This document shows, piece by piece, positions 1 to 9,522 of a stretch of 64,000 bases of DNA; position 1 is the stretch's first letter; the number at the start of each line of letters is the position of its first letter. This stretch comes from Symbiodinium natans. Its lineage: Eukaryota; Sar; Dinophyceae; Suessiales; Symbiodiniaceae. Both the position numbers and the translations under genes were made by a program. The stretch spans positions 771,201-835,200 of the forward strand of contig CAJNDS010000324.1 in NCBI GenBank assembly GCA_905221605.1. The letters run 5' to 3'. The notes beneath the pieces are model-generated. The model saw only the letters and a program-made list of their open reading frames with translations, ran no database searches and was not told the DNA's origin.

Positions 1-313
1 AAGGGAAACCATTTCATTATTATTATTTCCCCCCCCCCCAAAAAATAATAATAATGGAAAGGGAAACCATTTCATTATTATTATTTCCCTCCCCCCTCCC
101 CCAAATAATAATAATGGAATGGGAAGCCATTTGATTATTATTATTCCCCCCCCCCCAAATAATAATGATGGAATGAAAAACCATTTCATTATTATTATTT
201 CCCCCCCCCAAATAATAATAATGGAATGAGAAACCATTTCATTATTATTATTTCCCCCCCTCCCCCCAAATAATAATAATGGACCCCCCCCCCCCCTCCC
301 CCCCGCCCTCCCC

Positions 314-402
<89 letters not shown>

Positions 403-890
403 TAGTATCGTAGTAAGTAGAAGTAGTAGTAGTAAGAGTATAGTAGTAGTAAGTAAACTAAGGAGTAGTATAGTTTTTTCTACTAGAGTAGATAGTAGTC
501 ATTGTAGTAGTATTATATAGATAAACTGACACCCCCCCAAACAAAAAAAAATAATATAGCATGAAAAACCATTCATTATTATATCCCTCCCCCCCCCCCC
601 CCCCCCCAATATAATTAATGGAAATTGAGGAAACCATTTCATTTCCATTATTATCCATTCCCCCCCCCCCCCCCCCCCTCCCAAAATACTAATACTGGAC
701 CCCCCCCCCCCCCCCCCCGCCCTCCCCCCCAAATAATAATAATGGAATGGAAAACCATTTCATTATTATTGTTTCCCCCCCCCAAATAATAATGATGGAA
801 TGAAAAACCATTTCATTCTTATTATTTCCCCCCGCCCCCTCAGATAATAATAATGGAATGAGAAACCATTTCATTATTATTATTTCCCCC
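1..890. repeat. Tandem AT-rich palindromic units with C-tracts
   Basis: Units of about 50-60 bp recur. Each pairs an AATAATAATGG half with a CCATTTCATTATTATT half around GGAATGRGAAA, separated by C-runs of 8-18 nt. The halves are inverted copies, so every unit can fold. A TAG trinucleotide tract interrupts the array. Open frames here only translate the repeat. Confidence 0.9.
313..470. repeat. (TAG)n trinucleotide microsatellite
   Basis: About 30 nearly perfect TAG units, decaying into imperfect AGTAGTAAG copies at the right end. Confidence 0.95.
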
Positions 891-893
891 CCC

Positions 894-993
894 NNNNNNN
901 NNNNNNNNNNNNNNNNNNNNNNNNNNNNNNNNNNNNNNNNNNNNNNNNNNNNNNNNNNNNNNNNNNNNNNNNNNNNNNNNNNNNNNNNNNNNN
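894..993. other. Assembly gap (100 N)
   Basis: Exactly 100 Ns, a conventional unknown-length scaffold gap. It separates the AT palindrome array from GGGTTTATA repeats, so the two may not be adjacent in the genome. Confidence 0.98.
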
Positions 994-1150
994 GGTTTAA
1001 AGGGTTTATAGGGTTTATAGGGTTTATGGGGTTTATGGGGTTTATGGGGTTTATAGGGTTTGTAGGGTTCATAGGGTTTATAGTAGGGTTTATGGAGTTT
1101 ATAGGCTTTATAGGGTTTATAGGGTTTACAGGGTTTATAGGTTTTAGGGT
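994..1150. repeat. Degenerate telomere-like (GGGTTTATA)n
   Basis: Nine-base GGGTTTATA/GGGTTTATG units, a variant of TTTAGGG. The opposite orientation (CCCTATAAA) follows at 1256-1475. Confidence 0.85.
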
Positions 1151-1255
1151 TTCGTGTTTTGACTAGGGTGTAGTGTTTCGGGTCAGGGCTTACCCTAATG
1201 ATCCCTGTACCTACATGGATCCTTAGGGTTCCCTGTACCAAGAGAGGTCCGGAAG

Positions 1256-1475
1256 CCCTACAAACCCTATAATCCCTATAAACCCTATAAACCCCATAAA
1301 CCCATAATTAAACCCTATAAACCCTATAAACCCCATAAACCCCATAAACCCCATAAAGCCTATAAACCCTATATAAACCCTATATAAACCCTATATAAAC
1401 CCTATATAAACCCTATATAAACCCTATATAAACCCTATAAACCCTATAAACCCCATAAAGCCCATAAAGCCTATA
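1256..1475. repeat. Degenerate telomere-like (CCCTATAAA)n
   Basis: CCCTATAAA and CCCTATATAAA units on the + strand, inverted relative to 994-1150. An MITE-like ATGATCCCTGTACC...GGTTCCCTGTACC remnant lies between them near 1195-1243. Confidence 0.85.
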
Positions 1476-1543
1476 AAGCCTAAAATGTAGGAACTTCAAC
1501 TTGCGCTTGTCTTAGGGTTTAGGGTTTAGGGTTTAGGGTTTAG

Positions 1544-1641
1544 GGGATCTGTGGGGCTCAGTAGTTTTAGTTCTCTTGGAAGCGAAGCCCTGTCGGGCCC
1601 TGGTCGGAGGTCGGGTGCTGTTTCAGTTGCCACAGAACTTG
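1544..1641 (+). CDS. Candidate exon, locus A (Ser/Gly-rich)
   Basis: The acceptor AG sits inside a TTTAGGG array (GTTTAG|G). One base, then an open frame GSVGLSSFSSLGSEALSGPG and on to VATEL. Possible donors are GTACCC after 1641 or GTTGCC after 1625; the latter leaves phase 0 and fits the exon at 2039. No family recognised. Confidence 0.45.
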
Positions 1642-1696
1642 GTACCCAAATACTAAACACTAAGACTCCAAACCCTAAACACTTGAAGGATGTAGG

Positions 1697-1796
1697 TTGG
1701 GATGTCCCCCCTTACACTAGCAGTCCTTGGAAGGGATTATCGTACCCCCCCTATTATAATCCCTAATAAGGACTGCTAGTAGAAGGGGGAGCATCC
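1697..1796. mobile_element. MITE-like inverted repeat, family B
   Basis: GGGATGTCCCCCCTTACACTA at the left mirrors a TAGAAGGGGGAGCATCC end at the right; the centre holds AGGGATTAT/ATAATCCCT. The same consensus (GGGATGTTCCCCCTTATAC) recurs at 24751, 30555, 36118, 51710, 60523 and 63973. No coding capacity. Confidence 0.75.
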
Positions 1797-1857
1797 TAAA
1801 CCCTAAGCCCTCAACCCTGAAACCTAATTAAACCCTAATTACACCCTAAACAAACCC

Positions 1858-1992
1858 TAAACCAACCCTAAACCCTAAACCCTAAACCCTAAACCCTAAA
1901 CCCTAAACCCTAAACCCTAAACCCTAAACCCTAAACCTAAACCCTAAACAACCCTAACTAAACCCTAAACCCTAAACCCTAAACCTAAACCC
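1858..1992. repeat. Interstitial CCCTAAA array
   Basis: About 17 CCCTAAA units with a few dropped bases, directly upstream of the exon candidate at 2039. Confidence 0.95.
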
Positions 1993-2038
1993 AAGTTATA
2001 TAGGGTTCGGGGTCCTGCGAGCACCTGGATCGACGCAG

Positions 2039-2110
2039 GTGGCGACCGCCGCGGCCGCGTTTGTGGGCATTATGCTGGGCATCGTCAACGTGGGGCGCCG
2101 AGACTTCTGG
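2039..2110 (+). CDS. Candidate exon, locus A (membrane segment)
   Basis: GACGCAG|GTGGCG acceptor, 24 codons in phase 0, then donor GTTGCG. The frame (VATAAAAFVGIMLGIV, then NVGRRDFW) is a hydrophobic helix followed by basic residues, as at a membrane boundary. High GC contrasts with the flanking telomere-type DNA. Family unknown. Confidence 0.5.
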
Positions 2111-2824
2111 GTTGCGAGTTTAAGGGTCTAGGGTTTAGGGTTTGGGGTTTATAGGCTTTAATTATGGTTTAAGGTTTAGGGTTAGGGTTCAGGGGGGTTA
2201 CAGGGTTTTTTTTGGGCTTAGGGTGTTCGGGCGTTTGGGTTTTCGGGTTTTGGGGGTTTGGGGTTTAGGGACCTGGTTTTCGTCCTCCATTATACCAGGT
2301 ATGACCCTCCGTTAAGCTGCGCTAGGACGCACAAAATAACCGACTTTTGGGGTGTTTTTGGGCGTGCGGCAGGGAGACATGAGCCTGAACACTCAAAAGC
2401 CCCTGACTTTTGATGCTTTTTGGTTTGTTTCTTGGTTCCTTTTAGGGTTTAGGGTTTAGGATTTAGGGTTTAGGGTTTAGGGTTTAGGGTTAAACCCTAC
2501 AGCCCAGAGGTTTGAAATCATGGCTGCAGGGTGCGGAGCCAGCTTTATCCTTGGGTTTATAGGTTTTTTGTGTGTTTTATGGGTGGGGTTTATAGGTTTT
2601 CGGGGGGGGGGGGGGGGGGGGGGGGGGGGTGGGGGGGTTTCTGGGTGGGGTTTATACGTTTTTGAGGGAGGTTTGGGCGGTTTATGGGTGGGGTTTTCGG
2701 CCTTGATAGGGCTGAAAGGGTTCAGAGGGTTTATAGGGTGTTTATAGGGGTTCACAGGGTTTAGTTTATGGGGGTTTTTAGGGGTTTTTAGGGGCTTCCA
2801 GGGAGCTATAATTAATTCGGGTCT

Positions 2825-3125
2825 TTAGGGTTTAGGGTTTAGGGTTTAGGGTTTAGGGTTTAGGGTTTAGGGTTTAGGGTCACTGGGCTTTGGGTTTTCA
2901 CGCTCCGGGCACGTTCAGGGTATGTAGGTCTCAGACCCAAGATGCACTTAGACCGCAAAGACCCTTTGGTAACCTTAAGGCCGGAAACCCTGAGCCCTAG
3001 GAACTGTTTGGAGCCCGAAACTCCCTGAAGCCCAGGAAACTCCGGGTGTAGGGTTTAGGGTTTAGGGTTTAGGGTTTAGGGTTTAGGGTTTAGGGTTTAG
3101 GGTTTAGGGTTTAGGGTTTAGGGTT
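2825..3125. repeat. Two TTTAGGG arrays
   Basis: About eight units at 2825-2880 and ten at 3052-3125 in TTTAGGG orientation. Between them is unique sequence with no clear frame. Confidence 0.9.
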
Positions 3126-3200
3126 ACCCTGGACCCTCAAGCCCTCCGAAAGCCTCCTTCGAATTTTAAAGTCCAAAGCTGTGTCCTACGGCGAACCCAG

Positions 3201-3263
3201 GTCTACGCTTGCGTCGCCGCCGTCTTGGTTTTTGGAGCCTACCGCCTGTTCCACTCCATGCAG
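3201..3263 (+). CDS. Candidate exon, locus A (second membrane segment)
   Basis: CGAACCCAG|GTC acceptor, phase 0, 21 codons VYACVAAVLVFGAYRL then FHSMQ. A GA donor (CAG|GACTCT) allows an in-phase join to 3399; without splicing the frame stops at 3273-3275. GA donors are known in dinoflagellates. A helix plus a short polar tail is visible. Confidence 0.48.
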
Positions 3264-3398
3264 GACTCTTCCTAAGCCACGGCTTCGTCAACTGAAGCCT
3301 TCAAGCCTCCTCGAAGCTACAACAGAACCCTTATAACCCTAAAGACCCTAGACCTTCAGCCTGAAACCCCCAAGATCCTAAACTCCTAAACCCTGCAG

Positions 3399-3472
3399 GA
3401 AGCGAAGTTCCAACTTCCCAGCAAAGCGGACAAGTGCTGCTGCTCGGCGCACGGGCAAAGCCATGCCTCACA
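3399..3472 (+). CDS. Candidate exon, locus A (Cys triplet)
   Basis: CCCTGCAG|GAA acceptor, phase 0: EAKFQLPSKADKCCCSAHGQ then SHAS. Donor GTCGAG leaves two bases, matching the one-base start at 5018. The CCC triplet after a helix could be a lipid-modified membrane-proximal site (inference). Confidence 0.45.
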
Positions 3473-3757
3473 GTCGAGTAGGGCTTAGGGGTTTAGGGTT
3501 TAGGGTTTAGGTTCGGGTCTTCTGGTTGGGTTTATAAGGCTTGTATTTGTAATGCCGTAGGGCTTGTAGGGTTTAGTTGTTTCCCCCCCCCCCCCCGCCA
3601 CCCTCTCTGGGGTAGCATCCTCTGCGTGTTTATTCTCTCAGTTAAAGGGTTCCGATGCATGGGTCCCTGGGTGTTATGGGCTATATAAGGGGTCTATAAG
3701 GGTTCCCCAATTAAGGGACCATACTAAGGGACCACGTATCTTCTCTAAACCCTAAAC

Positions 3758-4388
3758 TTGGGTTCGGCCGGTCCACACTAACAGTCAAATAACGCCGTGG
3801 CCTTATAACACACAGGCCAAAAATAGCACCAGGAATCCCAGTCAATTTTAGCATTTACCGGGTGCTTCTTTTTGTGGGTCTGCTGGTGGTGACTGTTAGT
3901 CACATAGCAGCAGAAATAGCACCAGAAATAGCACAAGAAATAGCACAAACAATAGCACAAAAAATAGCACCAGAAATAGCGCCAGCAATAGCACAAAAAA
4001 TAGCACCAGAAATAGCACAAACAATAGCACCAGAAATAGCACCAGGAATCCCAGTCAGTTTTAGCAGCTTAGCATTTACCGGGTGCTGTTTTTTGTGGGT
4101 CTGCTGATGGTGATTGTTAGTCACATAGCACCAGCAACAGAACCAGAAATAGCACCAGAAATAGCACAAACAATAGCACAAAAAATAGCACCAGAAATAG
4201 CACAAACAATAGCACAAAAAATAGCACCAGAAATAGCACCAGGAATAGCACAAAAAAATGCACCAGAAATAGCACCAGAAATAGCACCAGGAATAGCAGG
4301 AATCTCAGTCAATTTTTTGGCATTTACCGGGTGCTTTTATTTGTGGGTCTGCTGGTGGTGACTGTTAGTGTGGACCGGCCGAACCCAA
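3758..4388. mobile_element. Composite element with perfect 30-bp terminal inverted repeats
   Basis: 3758-3787 is the exact reverse complement of 4359-4388 (core GGTTCGGCCGGTCCACACTA). Inside, a block CAGTCAATTTTAGCATTTACCGGGTGC...GACTGTTAGT occurs three times, separated by two arrays of a 12-bp unit (AGCACCAGAAAT/AGCACAAACAAT). No transposase is encoded, so it would be non-autonomous. Flanks are telomere-like DNA, so a target-site duplication cannot be judged. Confidence 0.8.
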
Positions 4389-4655
4389 CCCTAAACCCTA
4401 CACCCTGAACCCTAAACCCTAAACCCTAAACCCCAAACCCTAAACCCTAAACCCTAAACCCTAATTAAGGTCTAAACCCTAAACCCTAAGACTACACCTC
4501 AAGCTCTAAAGTCCAAGACCCAGCATCACGGCACTTTCACGTGTTCGGAGTGGGGTGGAAGCGGGCTTTTGATTCCGGCCTGAACCCCCGGGTTTAGGGT
4601 TCAGGGTTTAGGGTTCAGGGTTTAGGGTTTAGGGTTTAGGGTTTAGGGTTTAGGG
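4389..4655. repeat. CCCTAAA array followed by TTTAGGG array
   Basis: C-rich units occupy 4389-4485 and G-rich units 4590-4655 on the same strand. The orientation change is separated by about 100 bp of unique sequence in which I see no gene. Confidence 0.9.
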
Positions 4656-4728
4656 ATAGGTGAAATCGTTCGCCATGAGCCCCCAAATGTCCAAACTGCC
4701 GTAAACCCTGCGGGTCGAATAGGGACTT

Positions 4729-4871
4729 ACTTGGAGTTTCATGGTACACTTATTAACCAATTATTTCTGTACTGGTAACCCACTTTAAGCCCCTTAAGTG
4801 CCCCAATATGGTTATCAGTACAGGTACATGTACAGTTGTATTTGGTTAATGAGTACCATGAACCTCCAAGT
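4729..4871. mobile_element. MITE-like inverted repeat, family A
   Basis: ACTTGGAG at the left mirrors CTCCAAGT at the right; inner halves TTTCATGGTAC and GTACCATGAA also pair, and ACTGTACT/AGTACAG occur inside. Homologous copies are at 11011, 14134 and 14898. Non-coding. Confidence 0.85.
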
Positions 4872-5017
4872 AGGGTGTATGTTGATACTCAAGATTCTGG
4901 TTTTGGGGTGGGGAGCCGGCTGATGTGACCAGGGCCAGCATCTGGAATGCAGGGCTTTTTGGGTTTAGGGTTCTGTTTCGGGTTCAGGGTTCTTTGTTGA
5001 GATGTTTCTCGACCCAG

Positions 5018-5093
5018 TCGGGACAACAAGTTTGTTTTGGGCGCGCTACAAGCCTCCACCTTTACTCAAAAGCTCCAGCTGCTACAGAGATGC
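5018..5093 (+). CDS. Candidate exon, locus A (amphipathic)
   Basis: CGACCCAG|T acceptor; one base completes a codon left by 3472. Frame RDNKFVLGALQASTFTQK then LQLLQRC. Donor GTAGCC gives phase 0, matching 5290. The frame stays open to 5132, so a later donor (GTCGCC after 5115) is possible. Confidence 0.5.
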
Positions 5094-5154
5094 GTAGCCT
5101 CCTGTCTGCAGAATGGTCGCCCCCCGCTTTGACTTGAAATCACCCTACGCACCG

Positions 5155-5269
5155 CAAGGGTCCATGTACTTATGAAGCATATCCTTGGGCCTTGCAGGGG
5201 TTCCCATGCAGTAGTTTTAGAGCTCTTTTGGGCCCAAATAGATACCATGCAGGTGCATGGAACCCTTAG
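5155..5269. mobile_element. MITE-like inverted repeat, family E
   Basis: AAGGGTCCATGTAC at the left pairs with GTGCATGGAACCCTT at the right, with GGGCC/GGCCC halves inside. A better-preserved relative is at 18263-18362. It lies inside the proposed intron, ending about 20 bp before the acceptor at 5289. Confidence 0.65.
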
Positions 5270-5289
5270 GCAAAAAACCCTACTGCCAG

Positions 5290-5427
5290 GCAGCTGAGGA
5301 CGCCGACCGCAGCAGCTACCTGGCAACAACTTTGAACAACCGCAGCCGTCAGCAACGAAGCACCAGTCAGGCGCAAAAAAAAGCAGAGCGCAGCGCGACC
5401 TATGGGGGAGAAGACGACATCGCATAG
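5290..5427 (+). CDS. Candidate 3'-terminal exon, locus A (polar tail, stop TAG)
   Basis: ACTGCCAG|GCA acceptor, then 45 codons in phase 0 to TAG (5425-5427), followed directly by a TTTAGGG array. The frame is strongly polar: AAEDADRSSYLATTLNN, a Q/R/S/K-rich middle, then GGEDDIA at the end. This is one of the longest islands, and the stop fits a cytoplasmic tail after the two upstream helices. The antisense open frame here (5066-5425) looks like its shadow. Confidence 0.55.
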   Translation, partial: AAEDADRSSYLATTLNNRSRQQRSTSQAQKKAERSATYGGEDDIA

Positions 5428-5507
5428 GGTTTAGGGTTTAGGGTTTGGGGTTTAGGGTTTAGGGTTGCCAGAAAGTGGCCGTGGCTCCAATCGGTCTTTG
5501 AGCCTAA

Positions 5508-5723
5508 TTACGCTTGCCGATCGAAGCAGTGCTCACAACACTCCAATACCCCTTGGATTACATGAATGTTCCTTACATCGCACTAGAATCCCGAATACAG
5601 CTGAAGGATCGGGCATCTGAGTCTGTCAAGGAATTCAGAAGCAGCCTTGCTACCCCAGCATACGACAGAAGTCCCAAGCCCCAAGTGCTAAAACTGCACC
5701 TTTTCCGTCAGCGAATTTTGTAG
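5508..5723 (+). CDS. Unidentified open frame (possible exon)
   Basis: Open after a TAA at 5505-5507, with no ATG near its start. Includes LTTLQYPLDYMNVPYIALES and RIQLKDRASESVKEFRSS, which read like real protein. Flanks are unique rather than telomeric, and I see no clear acceptor. Could be an exon of the next gene or old coding DNA. Confidence 0.3.
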   Translation, partial: LRLPIEAVLTTLQYPLDYMNVPYIALESRIQLKDRASESVKEFRSSLATPAYDRSPKPQVLKLHLFRQRIL

Positions 5724-6163
5724 GGGAGCCACCTCATAGAAGCCCGAAGTTCCGGGAGTTGCTTTCTAAGCCCCGAATCTTCAGTCCCAACCTCCACACC
5801 ACTCCCTAAAAGCCTACTAATCCGTAAGTCCCCACGCTGCCCTCAACTCCCTCAACTCCGCCTAAACCCAATATGCACCCTATGAAGTCTAAAAACCCGC
5901 GCCCTATAAACCCGAAAGCCCTCAAAACCTATGAACCCCGAAACCCTTTGAAATCTGCAAATCCTTTTCACCTCAGAACCCCCCCCCCCTTATGAACCCC
6001 GAAACCCTGTAAATCTTATAGATCCTGTACACCTTAGAACCCCTAACAAACAAAACTCTGAAAACCCTAAACACCCTCTAATACCCTAAAATCCCTGTAA
6101 ACCTCAAACGCCATAATTAAACCCTAAACCCTAAACCCTAAACCCTAAGCCCGTAACGCACAG

Positions 6164-6201
6164 GAGGCTCCGTGCCTTCCTCCATCCAGCGACTCCGTGA
6201 G
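6164..6201 (+). CDS. Candidate short exon (GSVPSSIQRLRE)
   Basis: CGCACAG|GA, then 12 codons GSVPSSIQRLRE, then donor GTGAGG, close to a eukaryotic consensus. It does not match the phase of the next candidate, so an exon may be missed or this one may be false. Confidence 0.3.
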
Positions 6202-6540
6202 GTGAGGGGGCGTAGGGTTTAGGGTTTAGGGTCTAGGGTTTAGGGTCTACGATTTAGGTTAGGGTTCGGGATTTTGGTTTCAGGGTTGATGATTTGGGGT
6301 TTATATGGTGAGGGTCTGAAGGGTCCAGGGTTTGTAGGGTTTTAGGGCTTCGGATGGTTTACAGGGTTCTAGGGTTTAGGATTTAGGGTGTATCGGGCTG
6401 GCCGGCTGCGTGCTTGGTTTAGGGGTAGAGGGTGATAGGGTGATAGGCTTACATGGTTTTAGGGTGTTAAGTTTTAAGGTTATAGTGTTTTAGGGTTATC
6501 GGGTGTAGGGTTATCGGGTTGTATAGCAGGCCTAGGGTTG

Positions 6541-6674
6541 GGGTTTAGGGTTTAGGGTTTAGGGTTTAGGGTTTAGGGTTTAGGGTTTAGGGTTTAGGGT
6601 TTAGGGTTTAGGGTTTAGGGTTCAGGGTTTAGGGTTTAGGGTTTAGGGTTCAGGGTTTAGGGTTTAGGGTTTAG
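6541..6674. repeat. TTTAGGG array
   Basis: About 19 units with occasional TTCAGGG variants. Its last unit supplies the acceptor for the candidate exon at 6675. Confidence 0.95.
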
Positions 6675-6728
6675 GGCTTTGATCCTTGAGCCTGGGACCC
6701 GACATGCACGCCAGATCGCTTCATCCCT
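6675..6728 (+). CDS. Candidate exon, locus B
   Basis: Acceptor from the telomeric array (GTTTAG|G). Frame ALILEPGTRHARQIASS; donor GTTTTG leaves two bases. If unspliced it stops at 6733. Phase fits 6932. Confidence 0.42.
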
Positions 6729-6931
6729 GTTTTGAGAATGCTAATCTTCGCAGGGTTTTAGGGTTTTAGGGTTTTGGGGTTTTAGGGTTTTAGGGGTTTA
6801 GGGTTTTAGGGCTTTAGGGTTTTAGGGTTTAGAGTTTAGGGTTTGGGTGGCCTTTTTGCTGAAGAGGTCGGAAGACTGAGAGGCTTAAGAAGTCCGAAGA
6901 ACCACCGAGTTCCCACCCCCAAGGCTCTCAG

Positions 6932-6953
6932 AATCTTCGACGGTCCTGCCGGG
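6932..6953 (+). CDS. Candidate micro-exon, locus B (IFDGPAG)
   Basis: CTCTCAG|A, then IFDGPAG, then GTTTAGGG: the donor is the first telomere unit of the downstream array. Only 22 nt; supported mainly by phase on both sides. Confidence 0.3.
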
Positions 6954-7231
6954 GTTTAGGGTTTAGGGTTTAGGGTTTAGGGTTTAGGGTCTAGGGTCTA
7001 GGGTTTAGGGTTTAGGGACTCCCTAAACCCACATAAGCCCTATACCCTTTGCATGTAAAAAACCATAGGATCTAAGCCCTTACCCCCTCCCCCCTCTCTT
7101 CGAACCTTCCTTGTAGGATGGCTTCATAATGAGCGACATATCTCTATACTTACTTCTACTGGGGCGCCGAAGACTCTCTTCCCGGAGCACCCTAGACTCC
7201 TAAACCCTAAAGCGCCTGGTCTCTTCCAGAG

Positions 7232-7263
7232 GCACCAGTGCACGAGCTCCTGCGATGCTGCAG
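7232..7263 (+). CDS. Candidate short exon, locus B (APVHELLRCC)
   Basis: TTCCAGAG|GCA acceptor, phase 0, 10 codons plus two bases, donor GTGGGG. It lies in a CTGCAGGTGG...CCACCTGCAG inverted repeat, so its GC content might instead reflect a hairpin. Confidence 0.3.
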
Positions 7264-7349
7264 GTGGGGGCACCTTGAAGACCACCTGCAGAGGGTTTAG
7301 GGCTCATTGGGTTTAAGGGGTCCCTAAACCCTAAACCCTAAACGCTTAG

Positions 7350-7407
7350 GGAGGCGGTTCCCCGCAACTCTTGTCGGAAACTGTGGCATACAAGAGGGTC
7401 TCTTAAG
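7350..7407 (+). CDS. Candidate exon, locus B
   Basis: GCTTAG|G acceptor, frame EAVPRNSCRKLWHTRGSLK, donor GTACAG at phase 0. One-base start fits the two bases left by 7263. The following 7403-7431 is a perfect stem (TTAAGGTACAGC/GCTGTACCTTAA) that would span the donor. Confidence 0.45.
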
Positions 7408-7602
7408 GTACAGCAGTGGTGGCTGTACCTTAACTCCCTCAGCCCTAAACTCTCCAGCCCAAACAAACCTTAAACCCAAAGAGCCCCTAAAGCAAAAGGT
7501 CTTTAACCCTCAACGCCCCAAGGCCTGAACCTCCACATCGCTGCGCCTAAACCCTAAACCCTAAACCCTAAACCCTAAATCCTACTGGTTCTAGGGAGTC
7601 AG

Positions 7603-7646
7603 GGAAGTAGGTCGCCCAGAATAGTCGATTCTGTCGGGAATAGATG
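7603..7646 (+). CDS. Candidate exon, locus B (GSRSPRIVDSVGNR)
   Basis: GAGTCAG|GGA acceptor, phase 0, donor GTAAGC, which matches the general eukaryotic consensus. Leaves TG, completing Trp with the first base of 7790. Confidence 0.42.
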
Positions 7647-7789
7647 GTAAGCAAGGTACCTAACTCCTGAAACTGCCTACTCTGAACTCGGAGCTCGATA
7701 ACCCTCCCTAAACCTTAAACACGAAGACCGGTCCCCAGGTGCCACAGGGTTTAGGGTTTAGGGTTTAGGGTTCAGGGTTTAGGGTTTAG

Positions 7790-7900
7790 GGTTTACGGTT
7801 ACGCGGCGCAAAAGTACTGGGGTTTTCCTGATGTGCCCCAATATTCGCCAACCCAGATGATCTCGGACATGTTATACTTTCCCTTATTGACACTGATTGA
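7790..7900 (+). CDS. Candidate exon, locus B (aromatic-rich)
   Basis: Acceptor within the TTTAGGG array (GTTTAG|G). Frame VYGYAAQKYWGFPDVPQYSP, then TQMISDMLYFPLLTLI. Donor GTTTAA leaves two bases matching 8342; the frame stays open to 8036, so the end is uncertain. No family recognised. Confidence 0.5.
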
Positions 7901-8341
7901 GTTTAAGAGGATCACATTCAGGAAGATTTTTCAGAGGGTTTTCAAGGCCATCCTAGTTATAGGATGTTATAGGAGCCGCCCCCAATTAGGTGCCGGATTC
8001 AGGGTTCCAGGATTTAAGATTCTAGGGCAAAGTGTGTAGGATTTAAGATTCCAGGGCTTAGGGTTTGGGATTGTAAGGCTTCGGGTGTAGGAATCGAGCG
8101 TTTAGGAGTTGAGGGCTTAGGGGTGGAGGGTTTAAGGTTTAGGGTTGCAGGTTTCAGGGGTTTAGGATTTTGCGGATTTAGGATGCTGGGCTTAGGGCTT
8201 CGGATTTCACATTTAAGGTTAAGGATTCCCATGTTTAAGGTTTAGGGTTGTTCAGGGTTCGCTAGTGAGGCATATGCGGGGGCTGGGGGGGCACAGTTCG
8301 CATCCCCACCCTCCTTCCCCTCCCCCCCCCCCTTGCCCCAG

Positions 8342-8549
8342 CGTTTCAGAACTCCTTGCTGATTCCCTAACTGGAGCTTTAGAAGCCCTAGCTTTGGCTT
8401 TCAAGGCCACAACTGACGGGTTTTTAGATGCCCCAACCAGGCCGTACACTGACGGGCTTTTAGATGCCCTCATTAACCAGGCCGTAGCTCGAGTTCTTGT
8501 TTCAATTGGGGTCCTAAAAACTCAGAGAGAATCAACTTCACTAGCACAA
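8342..8549 (+). CDS. Candidate exon, locus B (helical, internal 14-residue repeat)
   Basis: Preceded by an excellent polypyrimidine tract (CTCCTTCCCCTCCCCCCC) and CCCAG. Frame SVSELLADSLTGALEALALA, FKATTDGFLDAPTRP, then TDGLLDALINQAVARVLVS. TDGFLDA/TDGLLDA is a short internal duplication also visible in the DNA. Donor GTAGGG at phase 0; without splicing the frame stops at 8562. One of the most convincing single exons. Confidence 0.58.
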
Positions 8550-8831
8550 GTAGGGCAGCATTGAAACTTAGGATGTCTAGATTGGGTGAGTGGGATGGGA
8601 AGGAGCGTGGGCCTCGGCGCACGCCGCAACACGCGTCTTGCGTGCACAGGGCATGTGGGACACCTATAAACCCTTACCTCCGAAACCCTAAACCCCGTAA
8701 CCCTGAACTTTCGGGCTTGGGTCGGCTTAGGTTGTGGAATGCTGTGTGGAAGATGCAAGTCTCGAACCCCTAAACCCTAAACCCTAAATACCCTAAACCC
8801 TAAACCCTAAACCCCAACTCGGCCGGCCCAG

Positions 8832-8868
8832 GAGGGTGGGCTCCGCGGCAGAGGAGTCCTTCCCTGAG
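8832..8868 (+). CDS. Candidate short exon (RVGSAAEESFPE)
   Basis: GGCCCAG|G, 12 codons, donor GTGCCA. Phase does not fit 8549 directly. Confidence 0.3.
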
Positions 8869-8894
8869 GTGCCACAAGGGGTTTGAGGGAGGAG

Positions 8895-8960
8895 AGTTTA
8901 GGGTTTAGGGTTTAGGGTTTAGGGTTTAGGGTTTAGGGTTTAGGCTTTAGGGTTTAGGGT
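8895..8960. repeat. TTTAGGG array
   Basis: About nine units, then degenerate copies to 9060. Confidence 0.95.
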
Positions 8961-9522
8961 GTAGGGTTTCAGGTTTTAGGGTTCAGGGTTTTAGGGTGTA
9001 GTCTTCGGGTTCGGGGTTCAGGGTTTATAGGGTTTAGGGCCTAGGGTTTAGTGTTTCAGGGTTCAGGGCCTGTAATGCGTTTCAATCTAAAACTCCCAGT
9101 GGGCCCTCCTTTTCCTCTCTTGGGGTCCTTTGGTTCCTTCACAACTGCCCACTATTCCTACGTTTCTCTGTGGCAAGTAGCGAGAACTGTACCCATATCC
9201 CAACTGCGCCGATGTCAGAGGAAACTCAGAGGGTCGGTTTAGGGTTTAGGGTTTAAGGTTTAGAATTGAGCTATAACTATTCTCCTCATGTAGCTCATTG
9301 TTATACACTTGGGCCCCAAAGTCCCTACATAGAAGCTATTGTAAGGCCCAAGTATTCCCTATTTAGGTACACGGACCCTTTGGTTTACACCCCTCAGCCT
9401 AGCCCATAGCAGCTAGGCAGTTGTTTTTGTTGATGAGATTTTGGGGTTGAGGCTCGGGGGTCGGTGGCCAGGGCACGAGAGCTTCTACTGAGATTTCTTC
9501 CCGCCGTGGCGGTTTAGAAGCA

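Noticed and set aside
3778-4361. Overlapping frames IAPEIAQ... (+) and CAISGAI... (-)
   Set aside because: Products of the 12-bp minisatellite inside the TIR element; every frame is open because the unit is a multiple of three.
5066-5425. 119-residue minus-strand open frame
   Set aside because: It is antisense to 5018-5093 and 5290-5427, crosses a MITE-like element, and is Cys/Arg/Ser-rich as expected for a shadow frame.
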